Assembly (NCBI GenBank): GCA_016292335.1
Contig: JAECRX010000185.1
Coordinates: forward strand, 1-10,864
Origin: Candidatus Sifarchaeum subterraneum
Lineage (GTDB): Archaea; Asgardarchaeota; Sifarchaeia; Sifarchaeales; Sifarchaeaceae
Direction: 5' to 3'
Length of the DNA: 10,864 nucleotides
Position 1 is the stretch's first letter. Each line of letters begins with the position of its first letter. Both the position numbers and the translations under genes were made by a program. The notes below the pieces were generated by a model. It was not told the origin of the DNA and did not search any database. It saw only the letters and a program-made list of their open reading frames with translations. Shown piece by piece: positions 1-7,025 of this stretch.

Positions 1-1749
1 ATAAAAACTGATGAAATTATTCATAAAAATTCGGAAGCCATAGATTCATTAAGCAAAGATACTGGTTCTGAAGCTCAATCCCTGATAAATGAGGCATCTA
101 CGTTTTTTTCAAATCATCTTCGATCTTTGGAAGATAAAACAAAATCATTGATAGAAAACACATCTAATATCATCGAAACAAATGTAGATGAAATAGAAAG
201 AGCATGTGAAGAAAGCAAAGACAATATACAAAATAATTTTACTGCGGCTGTTCAAGAAAGCCAAAAAACCACAAGCAAACTAATTGAAAGCATCGAACAG
301 AAGACAAACAAATTTTTCGACAAAAGTGAAAAGGTCAAGTCCGATTTAAAGAAGAATGTAAAAGAGATTCTTGATTCTCAAGTCTTTGGGCTGTCTTCAG
401 AGATATCTACCATAAGACAGGAGTTTTTAACCGAAATTTCAACAAATACAGAATCATTGGAAAATGAGACAAATACACTGATCAAAAATATTTCTGAAAT
501 AATTTCAGATAAAAATGCGCTGATAGAACAAAACACTAATGCCCTTCAAAAGGAGCAGACTGAAAAGTTGAGTATGATATTTGAAAAATTCAAAAAAGAC
601 ACAACAAAATTGAATAATGACACAAATGTTAAATTGGATTTATTTTCCTCAAAATTTGAAGAAAACAGTGACACAACGCTAACAGAGATAAAAAGTATCA
701 TTGATGGTCAAGTACAGTTATTCAAAAGAGATACGGATGCATTAAAAACCGAATTATCAAATCTGAAAAACGTTCATGTAGCTAACTTAGAAAAAGACGT
801 CAAAGAATTTGAAAACAGAACAGAAACCTTGTGCACGGAACATATTAATGAATTTAAGAATAACGTAGACTCAATTAGTACCTATGAAGTGGAAACCATT
901 AGCAACTTGATAAACAAGTATGAAACAAATATAAATGAATTCAAGAATGGAATTTCAACTTGTTTATCAGATCACACTAAAGAATGCGACGTCTTAGTAA
1001 ACAACATTGTAAATTCATCCACTAAAACGATTGGTGAAAAAATCTTTATCCTTGATGAAGAATTCTCCAAGGTGAATTTTGATTTAGCAAAAGAATTTAG
1101 TACGCACATAGAGAATTTCAACGAAAATGTTAAAATAATCGAGGAAAAAATTAACGAGATCATAAAAGAAACTTTACCGAGTGTAAAAGATGGCCTGAAT
1201 CAATTATTTGAAAACACATCTAATACTTTCAATGAAGCAACCACGCGTGCTAAAAATACAGAGCAGCTTTTAAACCAAGTTTGGGCGGAGATAGAAGAAG
1301 TAAAGCCTCTAGAAATTGAACAAACTTGGGAAGTAATAGGAAGAGAAGCAATCACCGAATTTTCTCGCTCTATGCTCCAACGGACTAAATCAACGATCAC
1401 TCTTGTCTTTCCATCAATGGATGATGTCCCAGTAGATGCTATTGAAAAAATTAAATCGACTATTCGAGTTCAATTAGTAGCTTCTATTGACACTAAACGC
1501 GAAACCGATGTAGAAAAACTCAGAAAGTTAGTCAAATTAAGAAATATCAGAGTTAGACACCGCCCGCATCAAGATTACTATGGCTTTGCCCGAGATGAAG
1601 AGGAAATACTAATAGGACCCGTGGCGGAAATGCCTGAATTAATGGGTATTGCCTCCGAACTCCCTGGCTACGTTAACTTGTTCACGGAAATTTTTGCCCC
1701 AATGATTCTGGCTCAGTCAAGAGCAATAACAAAAAGAGATATCCGCTGA
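1..1749 (+). CDS. Long coiled-coil protein with C-terminal TrmB/PLD-like effector domain (5' end outside window)
   Basis: The frame is open from base 1, so the true start lies upstream; the first in-frame start-like codon (TTG at 127) is internal and not credible. About 440 visible residues form a heptad-like helix-rich region full of E, K, N, S and T. The last ~140 residues (from about 1324) are globular: TWEVIGREAITEF, then ITLVFPSMDDVPVD, IRVQLVASID, IRVRHRP and a stretch reading FARDEEEILIGP. That order resembles the effector/PLD-like half of archaeal TrmB-family regulators, which often carry an N-terminal winged helix; any such helix here would lie outside the window. Whether this protein binds DNA is therefore inference. 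No membrane segment or signal peptide is visible. It stops at TGA 1747-1749 and converges on the next gene. The coiled-coil call is solid, the TrmB-like domain moderately so, and the function is unknown. Confidence 0.8.
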   Translation: MKTDEIIHKNSEAIDSLSKDTGSEAQSLINEASTFFSNHLRSLEDKTKSLIENTSNIIETNVDEIERACEESKDNIQNNFTAAVQESQKTTSKLIESIEQKTNKFFDKSEKVKSDLKKNVKEILDSQVFGLSSEISTIRQEFLTEISTNTESLENETNTLIKNISEIISDKNALIEQNTNALQKEQTEKLSMIFEKFKKDTTKLNNDTNVKLDLFSSKFEENSDTTLTEIKSIIDGQVQLFKRDTDALKTELSNLKNVHVANLEKDVKEFENRTETLCTEHINEFKNNVDSISTYEVETISNLINKYETNINEFKNGISTCLSDHTKECDVLVNNIVNSSTKTIGEKIFILDEEFSKVNFDLAKEFSTHIENFNENVKIIEEKINEIIKETLPSVKDGLNQLFENTSNTFNEATTRAKNTEQLLNQVWAEIEEVKPLEIEQTWEVIGREAITEFSRSMLQRTKSTITLVFPSMDDVPVDAIEKIKSTIRVQLVASIDTKRETDVEKLRKLVKLRNIRVRHRPHQDYYGFARDEEEILIGPVAEMPELMGIASELPGYVNLFTEIFAPMILAQSRAITKRDIR

Positions 1750-2207
1750 TTTCAAGAACATCAGAAATTCCTTATTTGATATCTATTTTTTAGAAAAGAC
1801 GTGTGTTCACTCAAATATCATACCTTTTACAAGAATGTATAAGAATGAAGCGGGAAAGCTCCTACTTTGAAGAAGAGAGGAATTGCGTCTTTCAGAGCGG
1901 GGGTTTTAAGGTTGTATTCAAAATGTTTACAGGTGAACATGCGAACGTGAGGTAAAGGAAGGAAGCCAATTTATCAGTTCAAAAGCCAAACAATACAGAA
2001 AATACGATATCATCTTATTTCTGCCCTTGACGATGAAAATGGCCATCATATCGAATACCAACATGAAACAACAAAGAGACGCACAAAAATACGCTTGAAA
2101 GTTTTTCCCCTACCTCTTAAGAGTTGCAATTGGTTCTTTCTGCGAACAGAAGGTGCTTTCGGTGTGATTTCTCTAACTTTGCCAAGTATTGTTTGGGGCG
2201 AGGAGAG
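1750..2207. other. Intergenic region with possible relic sequences
   Basis: This 458-bp gap between convergent genes is somewhat GC-richer than its surroundings. It contains a T-run at 1786-1791 and a hairpin-like segment at 1850-1887 whose minus strand ends in GGAGCTTTCCCGC, similar to the element at 7129-7167. It also has a short inverted repeat (ATGTT/AACAT, 1923-1940), a stem TTCTG-CGAA-CAGAA near 2137-2150, and a plus-strand frame that stays open from 1951 to past 2207 without any ATG, GTG or TTG before 2095. I see no gene that can be supported here; it may be debris of a lost gene or mobile element. Confidence 0.35.
1782..1792 (+). terminator. Possible T-run terminator of the coiled-coil gene
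   Basis: A run of six T's (1786-1791) lies about 37 bp after the stop codon. Archaeal RNA polymerase commonly ends at such T-runs without a hairpin. The run is short and T-runs are frequent by chance in this AT-rich sequence. Confidence 0.3.
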
Positions 2208-3092
2208 TCAAGCTTTTTTCCGTTTTCTCCGCTTCTTTCTTATCTTTGATTTGGCTTCTTCTTCAAATACTTCTGGGGCTTCTCCTTCAAATACTTCTGG
2301 GGCTTCTTCTTCAACTACTTCTGGGGCTTCTCCTTCAACTACTTCTGGGGCTTCTTCTTCAATTCCTTCTAAAGGAATCTCTGCCTTCTCCATAGGCTCC
2401 ATTTTCAATTTTTTTCGGATTCCATCAACCTTTTCTTTATTTTTAAGACCTTCATATCTACTCAAAGCATTTAAATAAAATTTATCAGCAAAAAAAGGGT
2501 CTTTTTCTTCGAATTTTGTTGCTATTCTTTCATAGCCTTCTGCGATACTTTTTGTATCATTTATTTTCTCAGAATATTCCAACGATCGAGCATAAAAAGC
2601 CCCTGAAATGGCAAACAAGTTTTTATCAAAATATAAGCTCCCAAGCCCATCAAGAGTTTTAGTAAGTTTTTCAATGGGTTCTTTCTTCTCTTTTACTAAC
2701 TCAAGAGAATTCACGTAGAAGGACTTAGCGGCTGAATACTCTTCTTTATTAAATAACAAGTCGCCAACTTTGTTATGAAAGGTTCCTAATTCTTCTTCAT
2801 CTAAAATAGCTTTTTTATATAATTCCGCCGCTTTTTTAAATAATTTAGAGGCTACTATGACCTTTTCTTTTTCCAAAAATTTTGAAGCTATTGATTCATA
2901 TTTTTTCCCAATATCTTTCAAAAGTTCTGGTTCATTTGTAGATCCGGAGATGGTATCTAATTCTCCCAGAATGGAAGATGTGGGCAAAAATCCTTTTTGC
3001 GCTTCAAGTCCAATAACATCAAATAAAGCTTCCACTTTTGCAAAAATCTTCTCTTTATTGGCGCTAGGATCTTCATTAGATTTTTCTGTCAT
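2208..3092 (-). CDS. TPR-like helical-repeat protein with acidic repeat and basic tail
   Basis: 294 residues from ATG (3090-3092) to TGA (2208-2210). Residues ~64-220 hold about four TPR-like helical hairpins: YESIASKFLEKEK...AAELYKKA, HNKVGDLLFNKEEYSAAKSF, DGLGSLYFDKNLFAISGAF and GYERIATKFEEKDPFFADKF. TPR arrays usually serve as protein-binding scaffolds. Residues ~244-280 are a glutamate-rich octapeptide repeat of the form EAPEVVEG / EAPEVFEE, encoded by a 24-bp tandem repeat. The last 14 residues are almost all K and R (KKRRKRKK), so the tail switches abruptly from acidic to basic and could touch nucleic acid or ribosomes (inference). No signal peptide or membrane helix is visible. It stands alone and converges on the coiled-coil gene to its left. 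The sequence upstream of the ATG (RC of 3093-3105) has a weak AGGAAGAG stretch as a possible ribosome site. The partner is unknown. Confidence 0.85.
   Translation of the reverse strand: MTEKSNEDPSANKEKIFAKVEALFDVIGLEAQKGFLPTSSILGELDTISGSTNEPELLKDIGKKYESIASKFLEKEKVIVASKLFKKAAELYKKAILDEEELGTFHNKVGDLLFNKEEYSAAKSFYVNSLELVKEKKEPIEKLTKTLDGLGSLYFDKNLFAISGAFYARSLEYSEKINDTKSIAEGYERIATKFEEKDPFFADKFYLNALSRYEGLKNKEKVDGIRKKLKMEPMEKAEIPLEGIEEEAPEVVEGEAPEVVEEEAPEVFEGEAPEVFEEEAKSKIRKKRRKRKKA
2253..2370 (-). repeat. 24-bp tandem repeat inside the TPR-like gene
   Basis: Almost five copies of a 24-bp unit lie head to tail (2253-2276, 2277-2300, 2301-2324, 2325-2348, partial 2349-2370). Odd and even units differ at one base (E/G in the protein), and the first pair differs from the second pair at one base (F/V), so the array is best read as a 48-bp block that was itself duplicated. 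The period is a multiple of three, so the frame is kept and each unit adds eight residues. Such arrays expand and shrink by slippage. Confidence 0.95.
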
Positions 3093-3570
3093 TTTTGTCT
3101 CTTCCTAGCATTATGTAATGTAAATATGGAAAATTGTTGTATCTTAAATTCTATATCAAACGTATACATTTTTTATTAAAAATCATTAGGAAAGTTTCCT
3201 CAGCAAACTTTTTGATTTTTATGAAATCAAACAGAAAGCCTTCTGAAGTCATAGAAGAAGGAGGAAAAAAACAATTTCATGATAATTTAAAGAGAATAAT
3301 GGCGAATTTTTCGAATGAAAGTGATGGAATCTAAAGAAAAGGAATTCTAACATCGCAAATGAGATCATTTAATATAACATAAAGAGGAACAAGTTCACTC
3401 TCTTAGAAAATGATTTTAAGTAAACGCTAAAAATAGTCTTTTACAAATAATTTTCTTACTGCAGTCACAAAGATGATTTTTCATTAGAATAAAAAAGATC
3501 CAAAAAGAGGAAAAACAGAATCATTTCGAGTATACAAAACAAAAAAAACTCGATTAATGAGGGAAAAATT
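3093..3570. other. Gene-poor gap between divergent genes
   Basis: Apart from the doubtful 37-codon frame at 3221-3334, I see no gene. The gap must carry the promoters of the minus-strand TPR-like gene and the plus-strand membrane-protein gene, but several AT-rich stretches (for example 3150-3182 and 3432-3446) could each be a TATA box, so I do not choose one. A 6-bp inverted repeat TCGAGT/ACTCGA (3526-3555 area) lies just before the ribosome site of the membrane-protein gene; it is too short to interpret. Confidence 0.4.
3221..3334 (+). CDS. Doubtful small protein (37 aa)
   Basis: An ATG at 3221 opens a 37-codon frame starting MKSNRKPSEVIEEGGKKQ and ending at TAA 3332-3334. The composition (charged, no membrane segment) is protein-like, unlike the hydrophobic in-frame stretch upstream that begins at a TTG (3134). 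There is no clear ribosome-binding site, and nothing in the sequence is a recognisable motif. It sits between the divergent TPR-like gene and the membrane-protein gene. It may equally be a chance frame. Confidence 0.22.
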   Translation: MKSNRKPSEVIEEGGKKQFHDNLKRIMANFSNESDGI

Positions 3571-4779
3571 ATGCCAAAAGAGTTAAAAAGTCTAATCAGA
3601 ACGAAGCTTATCAATTTTGCCACAGAACCTACTCCATTAGAAAAGCGACTGGCATGGATTGGGAGTATTATTATAATTGCTGTAGCAGTGGTCAACATCT
3701 ATCTTACCAATTTATACACAACAATTGTTCAACAAGTTTTAGTTGGAAGCTACCCATCTGAGTTTCTATCGCAAATTTTGATAACTTTGATTCCACTAAT
3801 TGCAGGAATTGTTTGCTTTTATTACTACTTTTTTGCATATGAGAAAGAGGTCGATAGAATTTGCTTTGACATTCAAGAAAAAATAAAAGATCCAGAAAAG
3901 AATTTCGATGATGTAATAAAAGCAACTACCGTTGTAAGAATGAAAGCAGAAGGGGGAATTCTCAGGAAATTCCTCATTTTCGCGATGTTAGCCTTTGGTA
4001 TATTGTTCCTTTGGACTATTTTCTTGTATTATATAAAGCAAACCGACTATATACGAGTGTCTTGGCCATTTATGGCTCTGGCGGGTTGTTTTGCCATATA
4101 TCTTCTCCAAGGCATAGAAACGAAAACTGTAAACGATCTTGGACCTGCACTATATTACTTGGATGATTTTTTGGGGATTCCAATTTCTGCATATAAAACA
4201 AAAGAGGAGGAGAAGGAGGAAGAAATAACTCCTACATTAGATTTAATCAATGAAGACTTAAAAGGAATCCCTGACTTGAAGAAAATAAGGGAAAGGATGA
4301 ATATATTAGCCAACGCAATGGATCACTATTCAGATTACTTACAAGATATTCACTTGGATGTCCAAGGCTTCATCTCTTTGCCAGTTTTTCTTACTACATT
4401 ACTGTCCCTCGGGTCAATCGATACAAAAAAAGCGGGAAGCATCCTAGCAACAGTACGCAGAAGTTTAATTGGACTTTCTGGTTCTCTGGCAAGTTCCTTT
4501 GGTATATTAGCCGATATAGAGATGAAAGGCAAACCCGACGTAGCAAATTCACTGAAAACACTCTCCACAGAGGTATTTGAAAGGGTTGGCAAATTGGGAC
4601 TACAATTGGTGGAACGTAGACCTTTCTTTGAAAACATAAAACGTTCTATCGCTAGAAGACAAGATAGAATAATTATGGGGACATTATCAGCTTTTGGTGT
4701 TCTGGTTTCGAGCATGGGATTGACACCTAGAATAATTGCTTTTATCAGTAACGTATTGGGAATTCCGCTTCCAGTTTAA
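3571..4779 (+). CDS. Multi-pass membrane protein of unknown function
   Basis: 402 residues starting at ATG 3571, preceded by GAGGG with about 7 bases of spacing, a good ribosome site. Four strong membrane segments are visible: ~28-48, ~66-89, ~133-154 and ~166-183, arranged as two hairpins with a charged ~40-residue loop between them. A glutamate-rich linker (KEEEKEEE, ~211-218) leads into a soluble, helix-rich half (~220-365) with a glycine/serine-rich stretch near 300-312 (GLSGSLASSFG). The far C-terminus (~367-400) is hydrophobic and could be one or two re-entrant or membrane helices. There are no transporter, kinase or protease motifs that I recognise. It is followed by a pyrimidine-rich T-run and by the COG1340-type gene on the same strand, ~290 bp away, so co-transcription is doubtful. 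I can describe but not name it. Confidence 0.88.
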   Translation: MPKELKSLIRTKLINFATEPTPLEKRLAWIGSIIIIAVAVVNIYLTNLYTTIVQQVLVGSYPSEFLSQILITLIPLIAGIVCFYYYFFAYEKEVDRICFDIQEKIKDPEKNFDDVIKATTVVRMKAEGGILRKFLIFAMLAFGILFLWTIFLYYIKQTDYIRVSWPFMALAGCFAIYLLQGIETKTVNDLGPALYYLDDFLGIPISAYKTKEEEKEEEITPTLDLINEDLKGIPDLKKIRERMNILANAMDHYSDYLQDIHLDVQGFISLPVFLTTLLSLGSIDTKKAGSILATVRRSLIGLSGSLASSFGILADIEMKGKPDVANSLKTLSTEVFERVGKLGLQLVERRPFFENIKRSIARRQDRIIMGTLSAFGVLVSSMGLTPRIIAFISNVLGIPLPV

Positions 4780-4841
4780 CAGTAATCTAAATCCATCAAC
4801 TTAAATGCAGATTATTGCACCCACTAGAGATGTCATTAAGC

Positions 4842-4865
4842 TTTCCCCCCTTTTTTCCTTTTTAA
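4842..4865 (+). terminator. Pyrimidine/T-run terminator after the membrane-protein gene
   Basis: A pure pyrimidine tract (three T's, six C's, six T's, two C's, five T's) lies ~60 bp after the stop at 4779. T-rich tracts without a hairpin are the usual intrinsic terminators in archaea. It is the strongest such tract in the window. Confidence 0.5.
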
Positions 4866-5065
4866 TAAATTTACCATAAAAAATATGAGAAATGCACCAA
4901 ATGTCACTTATGCTAGAGTTCCCTTCTAATATAAGACACTTCATCGCATAAAAGCACAAAGCCCGCGATTCTGCCCAGAGATTGCATCATCAAACCCAGA
5001 AAAGAGGGATGAGACAATGTCAAGTTAAAAACCAACTCTCAAAAGATAGATTAGAGGGTGGGATT

Positions 5066-5878
5066 TTGTCTCAAATTAAGCCAAATGAAATTGAAAACAG
5101 CGAAAAAACTAAAAACAAGATTGAGAATCTCAAAAATGAGTTGTATCGTCTAAATGATGATAAAAAAGCAATTATCGAAGAAATTTCTAGACTTGAAAAA
5201 GAATATAACAAATTCAAAGAAACTAGAAGTTTTTTAAACGAAGAATTTCGCATAATCATAGAAAAAGCAAAAGAACAAAGAGAAAAGCGGGATATGATCA
5301 ATGACAAAGTTTCATATAATAAAAAGCTGAGAGAAGAAAAGAAAAAAGAACTTACAAACCTTAAAATAAAGATAGATTCTTTGAAAAAGGAAATAGGAGA
5401 TCAAGGAAATAGATTCAAAAAATCTGACGCTGAATTAATTGAAAAAAGGATTGAAGAAATTGAATGGAAGATTCAAACAAGTCCTATGCTAGAACTTGAT
5501 GAGGAGAAGAAACTAATCGACACTATATCCGAGATGGCGGAAGAATTAGAAATATATAAAGAAGTTATGAAAAAAAATGACAATCTCATGGAACTGTTGA
5601 GTAAACTTAACAAAGTAAAAGACGAAATATCGTTTTATCATTCAAACGTAGAGGAATTCGCGAAATTATCTGAACAACATCATAATAGGATGAAAGAATT
5701 ATATGAAGAGGCAAGTAAGATAAAAGAGAAGGCTGATGAAGCTCATCAATCTCTTTTAAAAAAAAGGGAAGAGTTAAGGACAAAAAGAGAAAAACTGAAG
5801 GAGCTAAATGCAAAAATTAGAGAAATAGACAAGAACTTAAAAGATGCGTTAATACAAGATAAGGTCAAAAAAAATTAG
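5066..5878 (+). CDS. Archaeal coiled-coil protein, COG1340 type (frame broken near the C-terminus)
   Basis: The frame is open further upstream (TTG 4982, ATG 5009), but the residues there look random. TTG 5066 is preceded at good distance by AGAGGGTGGG, so I start there, with the protein beginning MSQIKPNEIEN. As written it is 270 residues, nearly all coiled coil. Two segments match my knowledge of the COG1340 family: ~130-151 (EEIEWKIQTSPMLELDEEKK) and ~203-228 (QHHNRMKELYEEASKIKEKA followed by DEAHQ). The family is archaeal, of unknown biochemical role, and distantly resembles eukaryotic Bfr1, an mRNP/polysome-associated protein; that last link is recalled, not tested. The stop TAG at 5876-5878 directly follows a run of eight A's, and the typical family C-terminus lies in the -1 frame (next entry). 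No membrane segment is present. Confidence 0.82.
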   Translation: MSQIKPNEIENSEKTKNKIENLKNELYRLNDDKKAIIEEISRLEKEYNKFKETRSFLNEEFRIIIEKAKEQREKRDMINDKVSYNKKLREEKKKELTNLKIKIDSLKKEIGDQGNRFKKSDAELIEKRIEEIEWKIQTSPMLELDEEKKLIDTISEMAEELEIYKEVMKKNDNLMELLSKLNKVKDEISFYHSNVEEFAKLSEQHHNRMKELYEEASKIKEKADEAHQSLLKKREELRTKREKLKELNAKIREIDKNLKDALIQDKVKKN

Positions 5879-6015
5879 AGCAGATCGCCAAAAAAGAAAA
5901 GTTAGTTGAAGAAAAAACAAAAGATATTTTAGCGCGATATATGGCTGGAGAGAAGCTAAATTTAGAGGAAATAATGATTCTTCATGAAAAGGGGCTCATA
6001 AAATTCGAGAAATGA
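5875..6015 (+). other. Displaced C-terminal coding part of the COG1340-type protein (-1 frame)
   Basis: From 5875 the -1 frame reads LEQIAKKEKLVEEKTKDILA, then RYMAGEKLNLEEIMILHEKG, ending at TGA 6013-6015. It continues the coiled coil without a gap in character, and the GEKLNLEEIMILHEKGLI ending is of the kind found at the C-terminus of COG1340-type proteins. Joined through the A-run at 5867-5874, the product would be 316 residues. Possible causes are a one-base deletion in the assembly (nine A's expected), a real mutation, or slippage: the bases just before the stop read A-AAA-AAT in the zero frame, a pattern that permits a -1 slip. An internal ATG (5941) could give only a 24-residue peptide. 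Confidence 0.75.
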
Positions 6016-6032
6016 TATTGCACAAAAATGGA

Positions 6033-6246
6033 GAACCGCCGTCTAAAGGCAGAGGTTTCGGTTGTGATGTTTGTTGTGACTTCCGCTCTTGACCCTTGTA
6101 TCATACAAAATCGTTAGGGATGGCATGTCTATTTACGTGGACTTAGGTGGGTTCAATATGAAGGGAAATGTCTCGCCATCCCCCATTAAACCCCCTCGCG
6201 AATTTCGAAATTCATCCGCCAGCTAAAGCTGGAAGATGAATTCCGC
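6033..6246 (+). ncRNA. Structured GC-rich segment, possible orphan omega-RNA / IS605 right end
   Basis: Three nested or consecutive stem-loops lie in a stretch clearly richer in G+C than its surroundings. First, 6033-6058: AACC/GGTT and GCC/GGC around a GTCTAAA loop. Second, 6117-6124 with 6175-6182: GGGATGGC/GCCATCCC, a perfect 8-bp pair. Third, 6209-6242: AATTCATC/GATGAATT and CCAGCT/AGCTGG around AA, closed by GCG/CGC (6198-6200, 6244-6246). A hairpin with a CTAAAG apex near the 3' end is typical of the right end of IS200/IS605 elements, where TnpB guide RNAs end. No tnpB is present, so this would be a solo remnant. It could instead be a 3' structure of the TBP transcript, whose stop codon is 27 bp away on the other strand. 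Confidence 0.35.
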
Positions 6247-6272
6247 AAGTATAAATAATTCAGTAATTCAGG

Positions 6273-6833
6273 TCATCTAGTTCTGAGAGATCCTATAGCC
6301 TCTAACTCCTCATTTACTTTTTCAACTGCAAGATAAACATCTTCTTTCTCTTTGGCTCCAGCCACTACAAGTTTTCCAGAGCCAAAAAGTAATAGTACAA
6401 CTTTAGGATCACGCATTCTATAAATAACACCGGGAAATTGTTCTGGCTCATAAATTACATTGTCTAGGGCGAAACTTGCAACTTCTAAGTTTATTTCTAC
6501 TCCTAGACTTGCTGAGGCAACCATATTTTGGATTGTTATCTGAGGTTCTTGGGTAATTCCTACTCCAATTTCATTTAACATATCTACCATTGTATTAACT
6601 GCCTCATAAACATCCTCTTCACTTTTTCCACCTGTACAAACCATCTTCCCCGTACTGAAAATCAAGAATGCAGCTTTTGGTTCTTTGAGTCTAACTATGA
6701 CTCCCGGAAACTGTTCTGGAGTATACTCAGCCTTTTCGAGCTGTTTCGATACTAAGATTAAATCAATTTTCGTCCCAAGGTCAACGGATGCGACGACGTT
6801 TTGAATCGTAATTGAAGGTTCAGCAGATTCCAA
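6273..6833 (-). CDS. tbp: TATA-box-binding protein (TBP)
   Basis: 186 residues, the usual size of an archaeal TBP core. Two internally homologous halves form the saddle: ITIQNVVASVDLG (from ~8) and ITIQNMVASASLG (from ~99); EQFPGVIVRLKEPK...FSTGKMVCTG and EQFPGVIYRMRDPK...FGSGKLVVAG. The FPGV and FSTGK/FGSGK phenylalanines are the residues that kink TATA DNA in the known family. TBP recruits TFB and RNA polymerase to archaeal promoters. The start is TTG (6831-6833); an AGGGGG stretch seven bases upstream on the minus strand supports it, and no ATG is available nearby. The C-terminus (GSLRTR) lacks the acidic tail of many archaeal TBPs. The gene is monocistronic by appearance, with a long repeat-bearing leader region. 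The identification is secure. Confidence 0.97.
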   Translation of the reverse strand: MESAEPSITIQNVVASVDLGTKIDLILVSKQLEKAEYTPEQFPGVIVRLKEPKAAFLIFSTGKMVCTGGKSEEDVYEAVNTMVDMLNEIGVGITQEPQITIQNMVASASLGVEINLEVASFALDNVIYEPEQFPGVIYRMRDPKVVLLLFGSGKLVVAGAKEKEDVYLAVEKVNEELEAIGSLRTR

Positions 6834-6900
6834 ATGATTTCCCCCTAAAAATCTCTTTTGCTAAAAGAAAGAATTGAGAAGAAGTACATTCAAAAATTCT

Positions 6901-6989
6901 TTATAGACTATTTAACCCAAATATTATAGTCCATTATAAACTATTTAAGTTACCGCTTATAAACTTTTTAAATACCCTTATAAAAAGTA
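6901..6989 (-). promoter_or_regulatory. TBP promoter region with three 15-bp TATA-like direct repeats
   Basis: On the plus strand TTATAGACTATTTAA (6901-6915), TTATAAACTATTTAA (6934-6948) and TTATAAACTTTTTAA (6957-6971) are successive copies, each differing from the next at one of 15 positions. A fourth, weaker TTATAAAAAG lies at 6978-6987. Read on the minus strand they are TTAAATAGT(T/C)TATAA, i.e. TATA-like boxes. The nearest copy, ~70 bp before the TTG start, is well placed to be the working TATA box. The extra copies, 33 and 23 bp further out, could be operators, alternative promoters, or sites for TBP itself (inference). Confidence 0.6.
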
Positions 6990-7025
6990 TGTTGGGATAA
7001 TATCTTTCATACGTAGAAATCCCTG

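Noticed and set aside
1860..1949. Degenerate C-terminus of TnpB in the frame ending GEHANVR before TAA
   Set aside because: The zinc-binding cysteine pairs and the catalytic Asp context expected there are absent; the resemblance is too weak.
2253..2370. CRISPR-like regular repeat
   Set aside because: The units are contiguous without spacers and lie in frame within a gene.
2095..2478. Plus-strand frame across the end of the TPR-like gene
   Set aside because: Most of it is antisense to the TPR-like gene; its S/T/G-rich repeats are just the complement of the 24-bp tandem array.
4982..5065. Upstream extension of the COG1340-type protein to TTG 4982 or ATG 5009
   Set aside because: The added residues look random, the ATG has a purine stretch only two bases away, and TTG 5066 has a better-spaced AGAGGGTGGG.
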